46,441 bases of DNA from Rhodopirellula sp. (GTDB taxonomy: Bacteria > Planctomycetota > Planctomycetia > Pirellulales > Pirellulaceae), in the NCBI GenBank assembly GCA_002690925.1, contig NZGD01000074.1, forward strand, positions 1-46,441. Reading direction: 5' to 3'. Made by a program: the position numbers and the translations under genes. The notes beneath the pieces are model-generated. The model worked only from the letters and a program-made list of their open reading frames with translations, was not told the origin of the DNA and did no database searches. Of the stretch, positions 1-8,113 are shown piece by piece (positions within the stretch are counted from its first letter, which is position 1; each line of letters begins with the position of its first letter).

Positions 1-1383
1 CAGCACCTCAGAAGAAGCACCATAAATACGAGACGTCGCAATGAGCCTTAATACCGCCTTGAGATCGTAGCCTGAATCAACCAGATAGTTGGCCAGATAA
101 TCCAACAGATCTTCGTTCCACGGCTCCGTGTGCATCGCGTCAAGCGGATGCACGATGCCTCGTCCCATCAATTGCGCCCAAAGACGGTTGACGATGGTAC
201 GTGCGAACCGGCCATTACGTTGACCTGTCATCAGATCGGCCAGTTGTTTCAAACGCTCATGGGGTGGTAGCTTTCCATCGATTTCGCCAAGTTCAGGAAA
301 CAACCAAGCGGGCGTCGCAACTTCACCAGTCGGTTTATCACAGCGATGAACATCCAAAGGACGGCTGGAATAGACAGCCGCCAAGGAATAGGCATCGGTC
401 AGTTTCCACTGATCAATGAAACTGTCATGACACGATGCACATTTCAGATTGATCCCCAGAAACGACTGCGCGATACTCTGAGCAAACTGGATTTCAACCG
501 TCTGACCAGCACTGACTGTTCCTCGCCACTTGATCCCATCGATGAAACCACGACTGTCATTCGTCGGCGGCGCGATCAATTCCCTGGCGAATTGGTCGTA
601 CGGTTTATTGTCCACCAACGCGCGATATAACCATTTGCTAATCTGCTTGCGACCGCCAGTGATGAAACCAGTGCCCGTGTAGTCATTGCGCAACAAGTCA
701 TTCCAAAACGTTAGCCAATGCTCGGTGTAATCGACGTCTCGTGCAAGCAGTTCATCGACTAAATCCTGCCGCTTATTCGCATTCACGCTGATGAGAAAAC
801 CCTGTCGCTGCTCGGCGGTCGGTAGCAATCCGACCAGGTCTAGTGAAACACGTCGCAAAAAAGTGGCATCATCAACTTGGGCAGGCGGCGCTTGCCCCGC
901 CTGCTCGAAGTGTTTCAACAAAATCTGATCAATCGGATTGAGTTCCACGGGTCCAGGCAGATTCACCTGCCTTGGCAATAGCGGCGGCACATAGGAATTT
1001 TTCCGAAACGTAAAACCGCTCGTCCACGGCAGTCCTTCATTGACCCAGCGAACAAGTAACCGCTGTTCATCCGCTGAAACACGCGGCAAATCCTTTGGCG
1101 GCATTTGCATGTCGAGATCCGCCGACGCAATCAGTCCGAGAAAATGCGACTGCTTTGCATCTCCCGGTTCAGCAGCACCGCTCTCAAGAAACAGCTTGCG
1201 AGTGTTCAGCGAAAATCCACCTTTTGCCTCATCGCCACCATGACATTTCACGCAGTGCGCACGCAGGATGGGAACCACCTCATGCACAAAATCAATTGCG
1301 TGCGAACGGGTTCCCAGCACCGAGGCGACAATCAATATCAGAACACGAACTCGGCAAACCACGCCAGTTATCATCCGCATCAT
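1..1383 (-). CDS. DUF1549/DUF1553 planctomycete cytochrome-type protein, 3' end outside the window
   Basis: The reverse strand is open from an ATG at 1383 to the left edge (461 codons, no stop seen). After a signal peptide ending near THSHA-like RSHA comes a cytochrome c-type motif CVKCHGGDEAKGG, then DQMPP-like DMQMPPKDLP, the region FLRRVSLDLVGLLPT typical of DUF1549, a second haem-like motif CASCHD, and RTIVNRLWAQLMGRGIVHPL typical of DUF1553. Proteins of this PSCyt1/DUF1549/DUF1553 class are expanded in planctomycetes; they are secreted, probably haem-binding, and often sit next to DUF1501 or sulfatase genes, but their reaction is not firmly established. The start ATG overlaps the TGA of the RDD gene by the ATGA arrangement, so the two are probably translationally coupled. 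A second ATG follows immediately at 1380. The C-terminal end of the family domain lies beyond the window. Confidence 0.9.
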   Translation of the reverse strand, partial: MMRMITGVVCRVRVLILIVASVLGTRSHAIDFVHEVVPILRAHCVKCHGGDEAKGGFSLNTRKLFLESGAAEPGDAKQSHFLGLIASADLDMQMPPKDLPRVSADEQRLLVRWVNEGLPWTSGFTFRKNSYVPPLLPRQVNLPGPVELNPIDQILLKHFEQAGQAPPAQVDDATFLRRVSLDLVGLLPTAEQRQGFLISVNANKRQDLVDELLARDVDYTEHWLTFWNDLLRNDYTGTGFITGGRKQISKWLYRALVDNKPYDQFARELIAPPTNDSRGFIDGIKWRGTVSAGQTVEIQFAQSIAQSFLGINLKCASCHDSFIDQWKLTDAYSLAAVYSSRPLDVHRCDKPTGEVATPAWLFPELGEIDGKLPPHERLKQLADLMTGQRNGRFARTIVNRLWAQLMGRGIVHPLDAMHTEPWNEDLLDYLANYLVDSGYDLKAVLRLIATSRIYGASSEVL

Positions 1384-2261
1384 GACTCTACCACGATGGT
1401 TCCAGCCATCATGTCCCACAAGGTCTGTCGCTTGGCACCAAAAATCAACAACACGCCGACCAGTCCAACGACTGGGATCGAAGCAACAAGCTGCCCTAAC
1501 CATGACCTGACTACAACAGCCTTCACAAAACCGGGAAGCTGTTTGTTGTCCGCCCGCACGATTCGGATTTTGCACAACTTCTTGCCAGGTGTCTGCCCAA
1601 ATTTAGTCAACATGATTGAGAAAATTGTCAGCGGTAGAATTCCAGCAAAGAAATATGTCAAACCGTAGGCCATTAAAGCACCAGCCAGCAACTGCCCTGC
1701 GCGATAGGACTTTTCTTGGTCGGTTTGCGCAGCCTGGAAAGCAGCATTCAAGCCTTCGACATCAAAAGCCATCTGAACAAACAAAACCCATCCCACCCAC
1801 ATCATGGGCAGCACTATCAAATTGATAATGAAACCATCGATCAATGCAGCACCAAGTCGAATCCAAGGCGAGGCCAACGGCCCGACCCGAAAATTGCCAC
1901 CAGAACCGCCTCCCGCCGTCGCCGCATGCTCTTGCAACAGCTTATTCGTGTTCCCGGATCCGGCAGGCCCGACTGCTGGCATTCCCGCTTGGCTGATCGG
2001 CTGAAGATCGCTCTCGGTCAACTCATCGAACAAACCCGCGTCGACTGCAGTGGGTGCAGCGCGTCGGCGGGGAGCTGCTTGCCCTGCGGCAGGTCCCGAA
2101 ACGATTCCTGCTTGAGATTTTGGAGCACCGCCTGCGGGAGCACCGCCTGCGGGAGCACCGGGTGCACGCAATTGTGTCCCACAAGGACACTTCACTACCT
2201 TCCCAGCAGCGGCTGGCGGGATACTGAGAACAGCCTGACAGGACGGACATTTGATTTTCAT
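1380..2261 (-). CDS. Zinc-ribbon (MJ0042-like) RDD-family membrane protein
   Basis: Residues 1-34 form a small zinc ribbon (CPSC then CPCGTQLRAP), followed by a low-complexity Ala/Gly/Pro linker that includes AGGAP repeats encoded by two perfect 15-bp DNA repeats near 2122-2151. The C-terminal half is an RDD domain: RLGAALIDGF at the first membrane helix, two further hydrophobic segments, TPGKKLCKIRIVRAD, and the closing RQTLWDMMAGTIVVES signature. RDD proteins are small inner-membrane proteins whose roles are mostly unknown, some acting as transporters or ion exchangers. The start was placed at the MKIKC methionine because two other proteins in the window (at 3045 and 44805) begin the same way; an ATG two codons upstream at 2267 is also possible. 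It is the first gene of a coupled pair with the DUF1549/DUF1553 gene. Confidence 0.85.
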   Translation of the reverse strand: MKIKCPSCQAVLSIPPAAAGKVVKCPCGTQLRAPGAPAGGAPAGGAPKSQAGIVSGPAAGQAAPRRRAAPTAVDAGLFDELTESDLQPISQAGMPAVGPAGSGNTNKLLQEHAATAGGGSGGNFRVGPLASPWIRLGAALIDGFIINLIVLPMMWVGWVLFVQMAFDVEGLNAAFQAAQTDQEKSYRAGQLLAGALMAYGLTYFFAGILPLTIFSIMLTKFGQTPGKKLCKIRIVRADNKQLPGFVKAVVVRSWLGQLVASIPVVGLVGVLLIFGAKRQTLWDMMAGTIVVES

Positions 2262-2415
2262 AATCATCGCTATTTAAAAAGACTATTCAGATCGGCGATT
2301 CAGGAAAGGGGCTGTGTCGTATTCTTGTCAAACAGCCATTCATGCCAGAGTGACGCGAACACATCGTCATTCACCACCGAAACGTCGCTCTGAGACAGCT
2401 TGAAATTCCCCAACG

Positions 2416-3045
2416 CTAACCCAACAACTCACCTAAGATAGCCAACACGAGGTAAGCGACAAACAGCCCCAACGAGATTCCCCCCGTTGTCACACCTGCA
2501 ATCGCCATTCCTTTGCCAGTAGACTCGCCACGATTCGCCTTCTTGATAGCGATTACCCCACAAATCACCGCAGGAATGCCGATCAAAAAACCACCGCAGC
2601 AAACCAGAGTCAACGAACAGATACCAAGTACCAAGGATGCGATGGCCAGCCCCTGATCCCCGCCCGTCTGTATAGGAACGGGTTGGTTTGCAGCATCGTA
2701 AGGATTGTTCGATGCTGCATACGGGTTCATCTCATCTGAACTGCTCCTGAATGGATTTTGTTCAGGAGCCCCAACGCCAACGCTCGTTCCGGTGCTTGAG
2801 GTGAAGCTTTGTGCCGCTTCTGGCGAACGCTCAATTGCAGATCCCGCGACTCCAACTGCCCCCAATCCTGCTGCTGAATCTGATCCTGCTAGTGAATCTG
2901 AGCCTGCTACTGGTCGCGATCCGCCGTCGGCCCTATTTACATTTGGGACCCGGAGTTTCTTTCCACATTCGCAATCGACCACCTGCCCCGACATCGATGA
3001 ATCTATTTCCAAAACAGCGTCACACGCTGGACATTTGATTTTCAC
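2416..3045 (-). CDS. Zinc-ribbon DUF4190-like membrane protein
   Basis: A 209-residue protein starting at GTG 3045, which is preceded by a clear ribosome binding site (AAGGAAGAGA) six bases upstream. Residues 1-33 are a zinc ribbon (CPACDAVLEID, CECGKKLRVP). A disordered Ser/Gly/Ala linker follows, with two NPY motifs (MNPYAASNNPYDAA). The C-terminus has the DUF4190 pattern: LAIASLVLGICSLTLVCC, a second helix GIPAVICGVIAI, a short basic loop ending in GKGMAIAG, and a last helix. Function is unknown; the layout suggests a cytosolic metal-binding head tethered to a two- to three-helix membrane domain. It lies upstream of the RDD gene on the same strand and shares its N-terminal module, so the two look like domain-shuffled relatives. 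Confidence 0.85.
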   Translation of the reverse strand: MKIKCPACDAVLEIDSSMSGQVVDCECGKKLRVPNVNRADGGSRPVAGSDSLAGSDSAAGLGAVGVAGSAIERSPEAAQSFTSSTGTSVGVGAPEQNPFRSSSDEMNPYAASNNPYDAANQPVPIQTGGDQGLAIASLVLGICSLTLVCCGGFLIGIPAVICGVIAIKKANRGESTGKGMAIAGVTTGGISLGLFVAYLVLAILGELLG

Positions 3046-3640
3046 TTTGATCTCTTCCTTTGAACCAACAAAAGTCTAGGGGTGAGTGCCGCTTTGCGTA
3101 TCGGTTTTTTCGACAACAGTGCAGCCTCCGTTCCAAGCGAGCCTGCCCCCGCTCCCCAATCCTGAATACTGACGAGCAAAGCTGAGCAAGGCCCGGTCGG
3201 GTAACCAAGACGCACCGTCACCGGCAACTACAGCACCGACCCCAAATCACAAAACGACCCCAAATCACAAAACGACCCCAAATCACAAAACGAGCCCAAA
3301 TCACAAAACGAGCGAGACACAAAACACCTCGTGATGCAAACTTCTAGCCGCGACACCCCCTGAGTGCTTCGGCACACAGTGTAGTCAAATCCGTCATCTC
3401 GATCCCCCCCAAAGTAACCCATGATTGGGAACCTTGCCCGACCCAAAGCCGGTTGCACCCGATACGAGTAAAACAGGTGAACTTCCCGTGGCAACCATAA
3501 CTTCAACCAACACGCAGTCACAAAAAAGCCAGTGACCGCAAAACGACACCGCTAGCAGCCAAAGAGAGGACGAAGTTTTATTAAGATAAGACAATCCCGT
3601 ACAAGAACAGCCGTAAAGCCCCACCAGGACCCCATCACTC
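3046..3640. other. Intergenic stretch with a tandem repeat
   Basis: About 595 bases between divergent genes. Apart from the ribosome binding site of the gene starting at 3045 and the 18-bp tandem repeat, I see no convincing coding region or RNA gene. Confidence 0.6.
3237..3308. repeat. 18-bp tandem repeat, four units
   Basis: Four head-to-tail copies of CGACCCCAAATCACAAAA (3237, 3255, 3273, 3291). The first three are identical and the fourth carries one change (CGAG instead of CGAC); a fifth unit is begun and lost at 3309. The array lies in a non-coding gap. The period is a multiple of three, and a reverse-strand frame repeats FCDLGS, but the surrounding frame does not look like a protein. 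Confidence 0.9.
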
Positions 3641-4483
3641 ATGCCCGTGCAGATCCCTACGCAAAACTGCTATCACACCGAAAGTTCGCTCAACGTCTCT
3701 TTCCGCGTGCTGATTGCGTTCGCCCTAATGTCCCTCTTAAGCTTCATGCAGTCAGCTATCGCCACGGCCAATGAAACAGATTTGCCTCGGGCAAACAAAA
3801 ACTTCAAAACATTAAGCAAAGGTGATACGCTTGATGAATGGAAACACAGTGGAAACTGGAAGATCGAAGATGGCGTGATCTCGCGACAGGGTAAAGGCGG
3901 CAGTCTGGTCTACATCGGCAGAAAGATCCCTGACGACTTTGAACTTCAATTCGAATGGAAAGTCAGCAAGGGCAGCAATAGTGGTATCTACTATCGTCCC
4001 ACCCAATACGAGTATCAGATCCTCGACAATGACGTTCACGCTGATGGCAGGAACCCTCGCACCAGCGCAGCATCCCTCTATTTCTGCGTCCAGCCATCGA
4101 AAGACATGACCAAACCTGTTGGACAATGGAATGCAGGACGCATTGTTTGCAAGGGAACCATAATTCAACACTGGCTCAATGGCGAAAAGGTGATTCACCT
4201 GAACTACCAAGATCCAAAATGGTCATCCAATGTCGACATGCTGCGACAGAGAGGCGGGAACCTCGAGGCCCGTGACGCGAACCTCAGTCTGCAAGATCAT
4301 GGCGACCCAGTGTGGTACAAAAACATACGCTTGAGAGAACTCAAAGAAACCGACCTCGTGGACATGACTGAAGTCGTACCTGCCGTGATCCCTGCTAACG
4401 TACTGGAAGCGGAAAAAAAGAAGCTTGCGGGAATCATCAAGCGGCGGGAAGACGCGAAGAAACGACAGCAGCAGAAAAAATAA
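3641..4483 (+). CDS. Secreted DUF1080 protein (3-keto-disaccharide hydrolase-like)
   Basis: A 280-residue protein with a hydrophobic export segment at about residues 20-43 and a single DUF1080 (LamG-like beta-sandwich) domain: FKTLSKGDTLDEWKHSGNW, FELQFEWKVSKGSNSGIYYR, VHADGRNPRTSAASLY, WNAGRIVCKGTIIQHWLNG, and LSLQDHGDPVWYKNIRLREL. This family includes 3-keto-glycoside hydrolases and is heavily expanded in planctomycetes, where it is linked to polysaccharide use. The C-terminal tail is basic and Lys/Arg/Gln-rich, ending in QQQKK. The start is uncertain: the first ATG leaves a long region before the hydrophobic segment, and a later in-frame ATG at 3728 would shorten it. A second DUF1080 gene lies at 24008. 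Neighbours on both sides are on the other strand, so it is probably monocistronic. Confidence 0.88.
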   Translation: MPVQIPTQNCYHTESSLNVSFRVLIAFALMSLLSFMQSAIATANETDLPRANKNFKTLSKGDTLDEWKHSGNWKIEDGVISRQGKGGSLVYIGRKIPDDFELQFEWKVSKGSNSGIYYRPTQYEYQILDNDVHADGRNPRTSAASLYFCVQPSKDMTKPVGQWNAGRIVCKGTIIQHWLNGEKVIHLNYQDPKWSSNVDMLRQRGGNLEARDANLSLQDHGDPVWYKNIRLRELKETDLVDMTEVVPAVIPANVLEAEKKKLAGIIKRREDAKKRQQQKK

Positions 4484-4572
4484 CTGTGCCTCTATGCGGC
4501 GAACGGTTTATCCGGCAGACTCCATAGCCGCGGACTGCACCTCTGAACTCAGCAATCCAAAGCGACACAGAC

Positions 4573-5313
4573 TTACTTTGGAAATGCTTTTAGCTCAACT
4601 TGTCGATACAAGGTCAAGTAGCCTCGGACTTCATTGATCATTTGACGTTCGGAGTCAGCGACCTCACCGACCGCGTGTGTTGACCGATATTGCTCGCTCT
4701 GCTTGCTGCCGGAAATCGTCAAAGTCAACTCCAGTGGCAGTTCACCGTTGGCAGCAATTCTCTGATGCAAACGCATCCGTCCAAACGGCGGCGGCCCAAG
4801 TCGCCGAACGAGATTCAGTCTGGAAGCCAGGTCAACAAAGATTGCGTAGTCAGCGGCGATCTTTGGACTTTCTGGTCGCTGTGTCGTGGTGCGGTATTGC
4901 ATATTTGCAAATTTTATCGCGTAAGCGGTGCCCTGATCAGTTTCCTCTACCTCTGCGTCCATGCCAAGTTTTTTCTTATGCTCATCATCAACGACAGCGG
5001 CTCTCGCTTTAGCAGTGATCTTGATCAGATCATCGGTGCTGACTGAGGTTTGAACCTGCGTGTCACGGTCCAAAAGAGTGACCCGTTTCTGGGCCGGATC
5101 GAACACTGTAATGAATCGACGGTTGATGACGGGAACATCATAAACCAAGCCTTGATCAAACAGGATTTGATGCTCCGAAACCGGATCGCTCTGCTCGCCA
5201 ACGTAGATCTTTGTTGTCACGCGAAATATTTGGTCACTGGCTGTGGCCGATGCATTTTCCAAAACCAGCATGAGCAGAACCGCAATGAGAAGTGAGGCGA
5301 GTGATTGATTCAC
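4573..5313 (-). CDS. Secreted hypothetical protein
   Basis: A protein of about 246 residues with an N-terminal signal peptide (SLASLLIAVLLMLVLENASATA) and a mature part of mixed strand and helix character without cysteines. I do not recognise the family. Visible features are the beta-rich segment FDQGLVYDVPVINRRFITVFDPAQKRVTL and a later SGSKQSEQYRSTHAVGEV. The mature part refers to no catalytic motif I can name. The GTG at 5313 was chosen because a good ribosome binding site (AGGAA) lies about ten bases upstream; a TTG at 5322 sits on top of that site. It converges with the DUF1080 gene, the two ends being about 90 bases apart. Confidence 0.75.
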   Translation of the reverse strand: MNQSLASLLIAVLLMLVLENASATASDQIFRVTTKIYVGEQSDPVSEHQILFDQGLVYDVPVINRRFITVFDPAQKRVTLLDRDTQVQTSVSTDDLIKITAKARAAVVDDEHKKKLGMDAEVEETDQGTAYAIKFANMQYRTTTQRPESPKIAADYAIFVDLASRLNLVRRLGPPPFGRMRLHQRIAANGELPLELTLTISGSKQSEQYRSTHAVGEVADSERQMINEVRGYLTLYRQVELKAFPK

Positions 5314-5758
5314 GATGGTCAATTTCCTGTGCAGGACAGTCGTCTTCTATTCATGTGGATTGTCGGCTAGTGGTCACCGTCGTTGTCAAATCGCAACCGT
5401 AGCCAACCTAAAAAATACAGTACCTGGCAATCACTGCTGCTCCCAAACCCAAATCCCAAACACACCGTTTCGGACGACTTCAGCAACCAACGAGTTGCAC
5501 GTTGTGAACAACTTCCGCGATTTCATCCCTGGTAGGGCATCGCTGCCAACCACCCCTCTTGGGTGCACAGCAGCGCCTTTTCGCCTCTAAGTGGGGAACA
5601 GGCTTGGCACGACAACCACGGCAATTTGCTGGCAATTCCAGAAAAAGAACCATGTACGATCTGGACTCACAAGCGGTTGGGAGCGTAGAAAATAGGCAGG
5701 CAAGCCGTCCAGACCAATGCGTTGCTGCCATTTCAATGACGACCATGATGGAACTCCG
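5314..5758. other. Intergenic stretch, no gene seen
   Basis: About 445 bases between two divergently read genes. It must carry the promoters of the secreted hypothetical and of lgt, but I cannot point to a convincing promoter, and no open frame here has plausible protein composition. Confidence 0.5.
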
Positions 5759-7060
5759 ATGCAGCGAACGCTTTTGCTGATTCCCCACGAAATCGCTGGT
5801 ATCCCCGTGTTTGGGATTGGTTGGCTGTTGCTCGCGATCTTGGCTGCATTGGCTCTTCGCCTCTTGCTTGCCAAGCTACAAGGCGGCCAGCCACAAGGCA
5901 CTGGAGTTGTCGAAACTCTTTTACGCGAATCGCCTATTTGGTTATTGCTTTCAGGAATCGTCTGGTATGTTCTGCCACGCGTTGAGTTGACCAATGTGGA
6001 TGGGGAGCCCGTTGGAATGGCTATACGGGGCTACGGTGTCATGTTGTTACTGGCGGTGGGCTCAGCCGTCTGGCTGGCGGCGTATCGCGCGAAGCGCCAA
6101 GGCTTTGATCCGGAGATCATCTACTCGGTGGCACCTTGGGTATTTGCAGGTGGCATCATCGGAGCCAGGACATTCTACGTGCTTCAATACCGCAAGGATT
6201 TCATTAGCAATACGTGGCAAGAAACCGTACTCAAGATGCTGGATTTCACCGGTGGTGGTCTTGTCGTATACGGATCTTTCATCGGTGGCATCCTCGCAGG
6301 CTCGATTTATCTCCATCGCAAGAAACTGCCTTGGCTAAAATTCGGTGACGTGATTGTTCCCTGCATGTTTTTGGGCGTCTTCATTGGCAGACTCGGCTGC
6401 GTCATGAACGGCTGTTGTTATGGAGGTCGCTGTGAGGACAACCAGTTCGCACTGAAATTCCCACCCAACAGTCCGGTCTGGAGAGAGCAACTTGACAGCG
6501 GCGAGCTGCTGGGTTTTGCATATGACCCTGACACACGCCTTATCACGAGGATCACCCCAGGTGGACTGGCAGATCGAGCAGGAAATATCAAAGTCAATCA
6601 ACGCATTGAAGTGGATCACCCAACCGATGACTTCAGACCACTAGCAACTGCGTCACGGGATATCCCAGCCGAGGATGCCAGAACAGGTGTTGTCGCCACC
6701 ATTGGTGGGCGGAGATATGTATGGAGTCCCAATGACTTGCCAGAAACTGCGTTACCGGTATTTGCCGCACAGATTCTCAGCAGCGTCAGTTCCTTACTCC
6801 TTTGTCTTGCGCTTTGTTTGATTCCTGCGATGCGTTTCCGCGAGGGCACTGTGATGATGCTGGGGTTTGCCAGCTATGCCATCCTCCGCTTTGTCTTGGA
6901 ACTGGTCCGGGTCGATGAGTCGGGGCAATTCGGTACAGATTTTTCTATTTCGCAGTGGGTTAGCATTTGTGTGCTCACCGGTTCACTGATTGGACTGGGT
7001 TTCATTTACAGCCGAGCGCAAACTGCGAGGCCGATTCCAAGTCCAGAACTAAATCGATGA
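5759..7060 (+). CDS. lgt: Prolipoprotein diacylglyceryl transferase with a PDZ-like insert
   Basis: Transfers diacylglycerol from phosphatidylglycerol to the lipobox cysteine of prolipoproteins in the inner membrane. The Lgt landmarks appear in order: RGYGVMLLLAVG, GGIIGARTFYVLQY, GGLVVYGSFIGG, the signature GRLGCVMNGCCYGG, and C-terminal REGTVMMLGFASYAILRFVLELVR. At 433 residues it is much longer than the usual 260-300. The excess is mostly a soluble insert of about 90 residues after the signature, containing GGLADRAGNIKVNQRIE, which resembles a PDZ ligand-loop region. The start at ATG 5759 gives an N-terminus (MQRTLLLIPHEIAGIPVFG) like other Lgt proteins; an in-frame upstream ATG at 5717 would add an unlikely His/Asp-rich leader. 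Several lipoproteins in this window (12849, 39439, 40038) would be substrates. Confidence 0.93.
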   Translation: MQRTLLLIPHEIAGIPVFGIGWLLLAILAALALRLLLAKLQGGQPQGTGVVETLLRESPIWLLLSGIVWYVLPRVELTNVDGEPVGMAIRGYGVMLLLAVGSAVWLAAYRAKRQGFDPEIIYSVAPWVFAGGIIGARTFYVLQYRKDFISNTWQETVLKMLDFTGGGLVVYGSFIGGILAGSIYLHRKKLPWLKFGDVIVPCMFLGVFIGRLGCVMNGCCYGGRCEDNQFALKFPPNSPVWREQLDSGELLGFAYDPDTRLITRITPGGLADRAGNIKVNQRIEVDHPTDDFRPLATASRDIPAEDARTGVVATIGGRRYVWSPNDLPETALPVFAAQILSSVSSLLLCLALCLIPAMRFREGTVMMLGFASYAILRFVLELVRVDESGQFGTDFSISQWVSICVLTGSLIGLGFIYSRAQTARPIPSPELNR

Positions 7061-7339
7061 CTTCTGGTGGTTGGGTGAGCTATCGTCGTCATGTCTTGAA
7101 TCTAAAAAATCACTTTCTTGAATCAGTAACCGCGACTTGTGTTACACGCATCTCGCGACAACCGGAACCTGCGAATATTTTCCTGGGATTGCTTGTGGTC
7201 TGCCCAAGAAATAGCCGGTACAACTACCCGATAGAGAGATCCCCCCGATGACCGAGCGAGGGTGCTCCTGCGTCAGACTTCATTGAACCCAACACCTGAA
7301 GCCAATCACCGCCCCCAACCATACAAACCCACCGCACAC

Positions 7340-8083
7340 ATGCCGAATCTATCTTTGGCGCACCGCAACCTGCAAGCAGAAGCGATGGACGATCCCGATT
7401 TACCACGGGACGAACACGAATTGGCTTTGCGCGGCCTTGCACGCCTGAACCGATGCAGCGGCGTGGCATCTGCGATGTACAGGCGACTCAGACGCCTTGC
7501 AATGACCAGTGAGAACCAAACTCTGCATTTACTGGACGTCGCAAGCGGTTCTGGAGATGTCCCCTTGCGTTGGGCCCAATGGGCCCAAAAAGATGGTTGG
7601 AACCTAAAGCTAACCCTGCTCGATTTGCGGTCAGTCGCGGTTGAAGAACAACAACGGCGTGCCCATGCTGCTGACGTGCATGTGCTGTCGATACAACATG
7701 ACTGTCTGCACAGTCCCCTACCATCGGGCTTCGATGTCGCGACCTGCTCCTTGTTCATGCACCACCTCGAAACCCAACAGGCAGTTCAATTACTGCAAGC
7801 GATGCGTGAAGCAAGCAACGGTCCCGTCATCATTTGCGACTTGGAACGGAGCTATTTGAATCTTGCTCTGGTCGCTTTGGCAAGCCGATTGTTATCGCGA
7901 TCAGAGGTCGTCCACCGTGATGCCACACTCAGCATACAAGGTGCCTTTACGATACCCGAGTTCCAAACAATCTCTCAGCAAGCACTGGGACATCCCATCA
8001 AAATTCAGCGGCTATTTCCTTGCCGGTTCGTTGCCACGATCGACCACGTTGTGTCAAAACAACCGATACCTTCATTTGCTTGA
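7340..8083 (+). CDS. Class I SAM-dependent methyltransferase
   Basis: A 247-residue Rossmann-fold methyltransferase. Motif I is LLDVASGSGDVPLRW, followed by an acidic strand end LTLLDL and by VATCSLFMHHLE, the position of the post-II loop. The N-terminal EAMDDPDLPRDEHELALRGL followed by ARLNRCSG is typical of methyltransferases that lie beside type III polyketide synthases (SrsB in Streptomyces makes methylated phenolic lipids). It is followed within 30 bases by an FAD oxidoreductase, matching the SrsB-SrsC order. I chose ATG 7340; a GTG at 7262 in the same frame would add 26 unstructured residues. No polyketide synthase is present between it and lgt. The substrate is an inference from the neighbourhood. 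Confidence 0.8.
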   Translation: MPNLSLAHRNLQAEAMDDPDLPRDEHELALRGLARLNRCSGVASAMYRRLRRLAMTSENQTLHLLDVASGSGDVPLRWAQWAQKDGWNLKLTLLDLRSVAVEEQQRRAHAADVHVLSIQHDCLHSPLPSGFDVATCSLFMHHLETQQAVQLLQAMREASNGPVIICDLERSYLNLALVALASRLLSRSEVVHRDATLSIQGAFTIPEFQTISQQALGHPIKIQRLFPCRFVATIDHVVSKQPIPSFA

Positions 8084-8113
8084 ACCGTGACATCCACCCG
8101 CAGCAAATTCAGA

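Noticed and set aside
1716..2393. Long forward frame over the RDD gene
   Set aside because: It lies opposite a gene with clear domain content and has Ser/Cys-rich non-protein composition.
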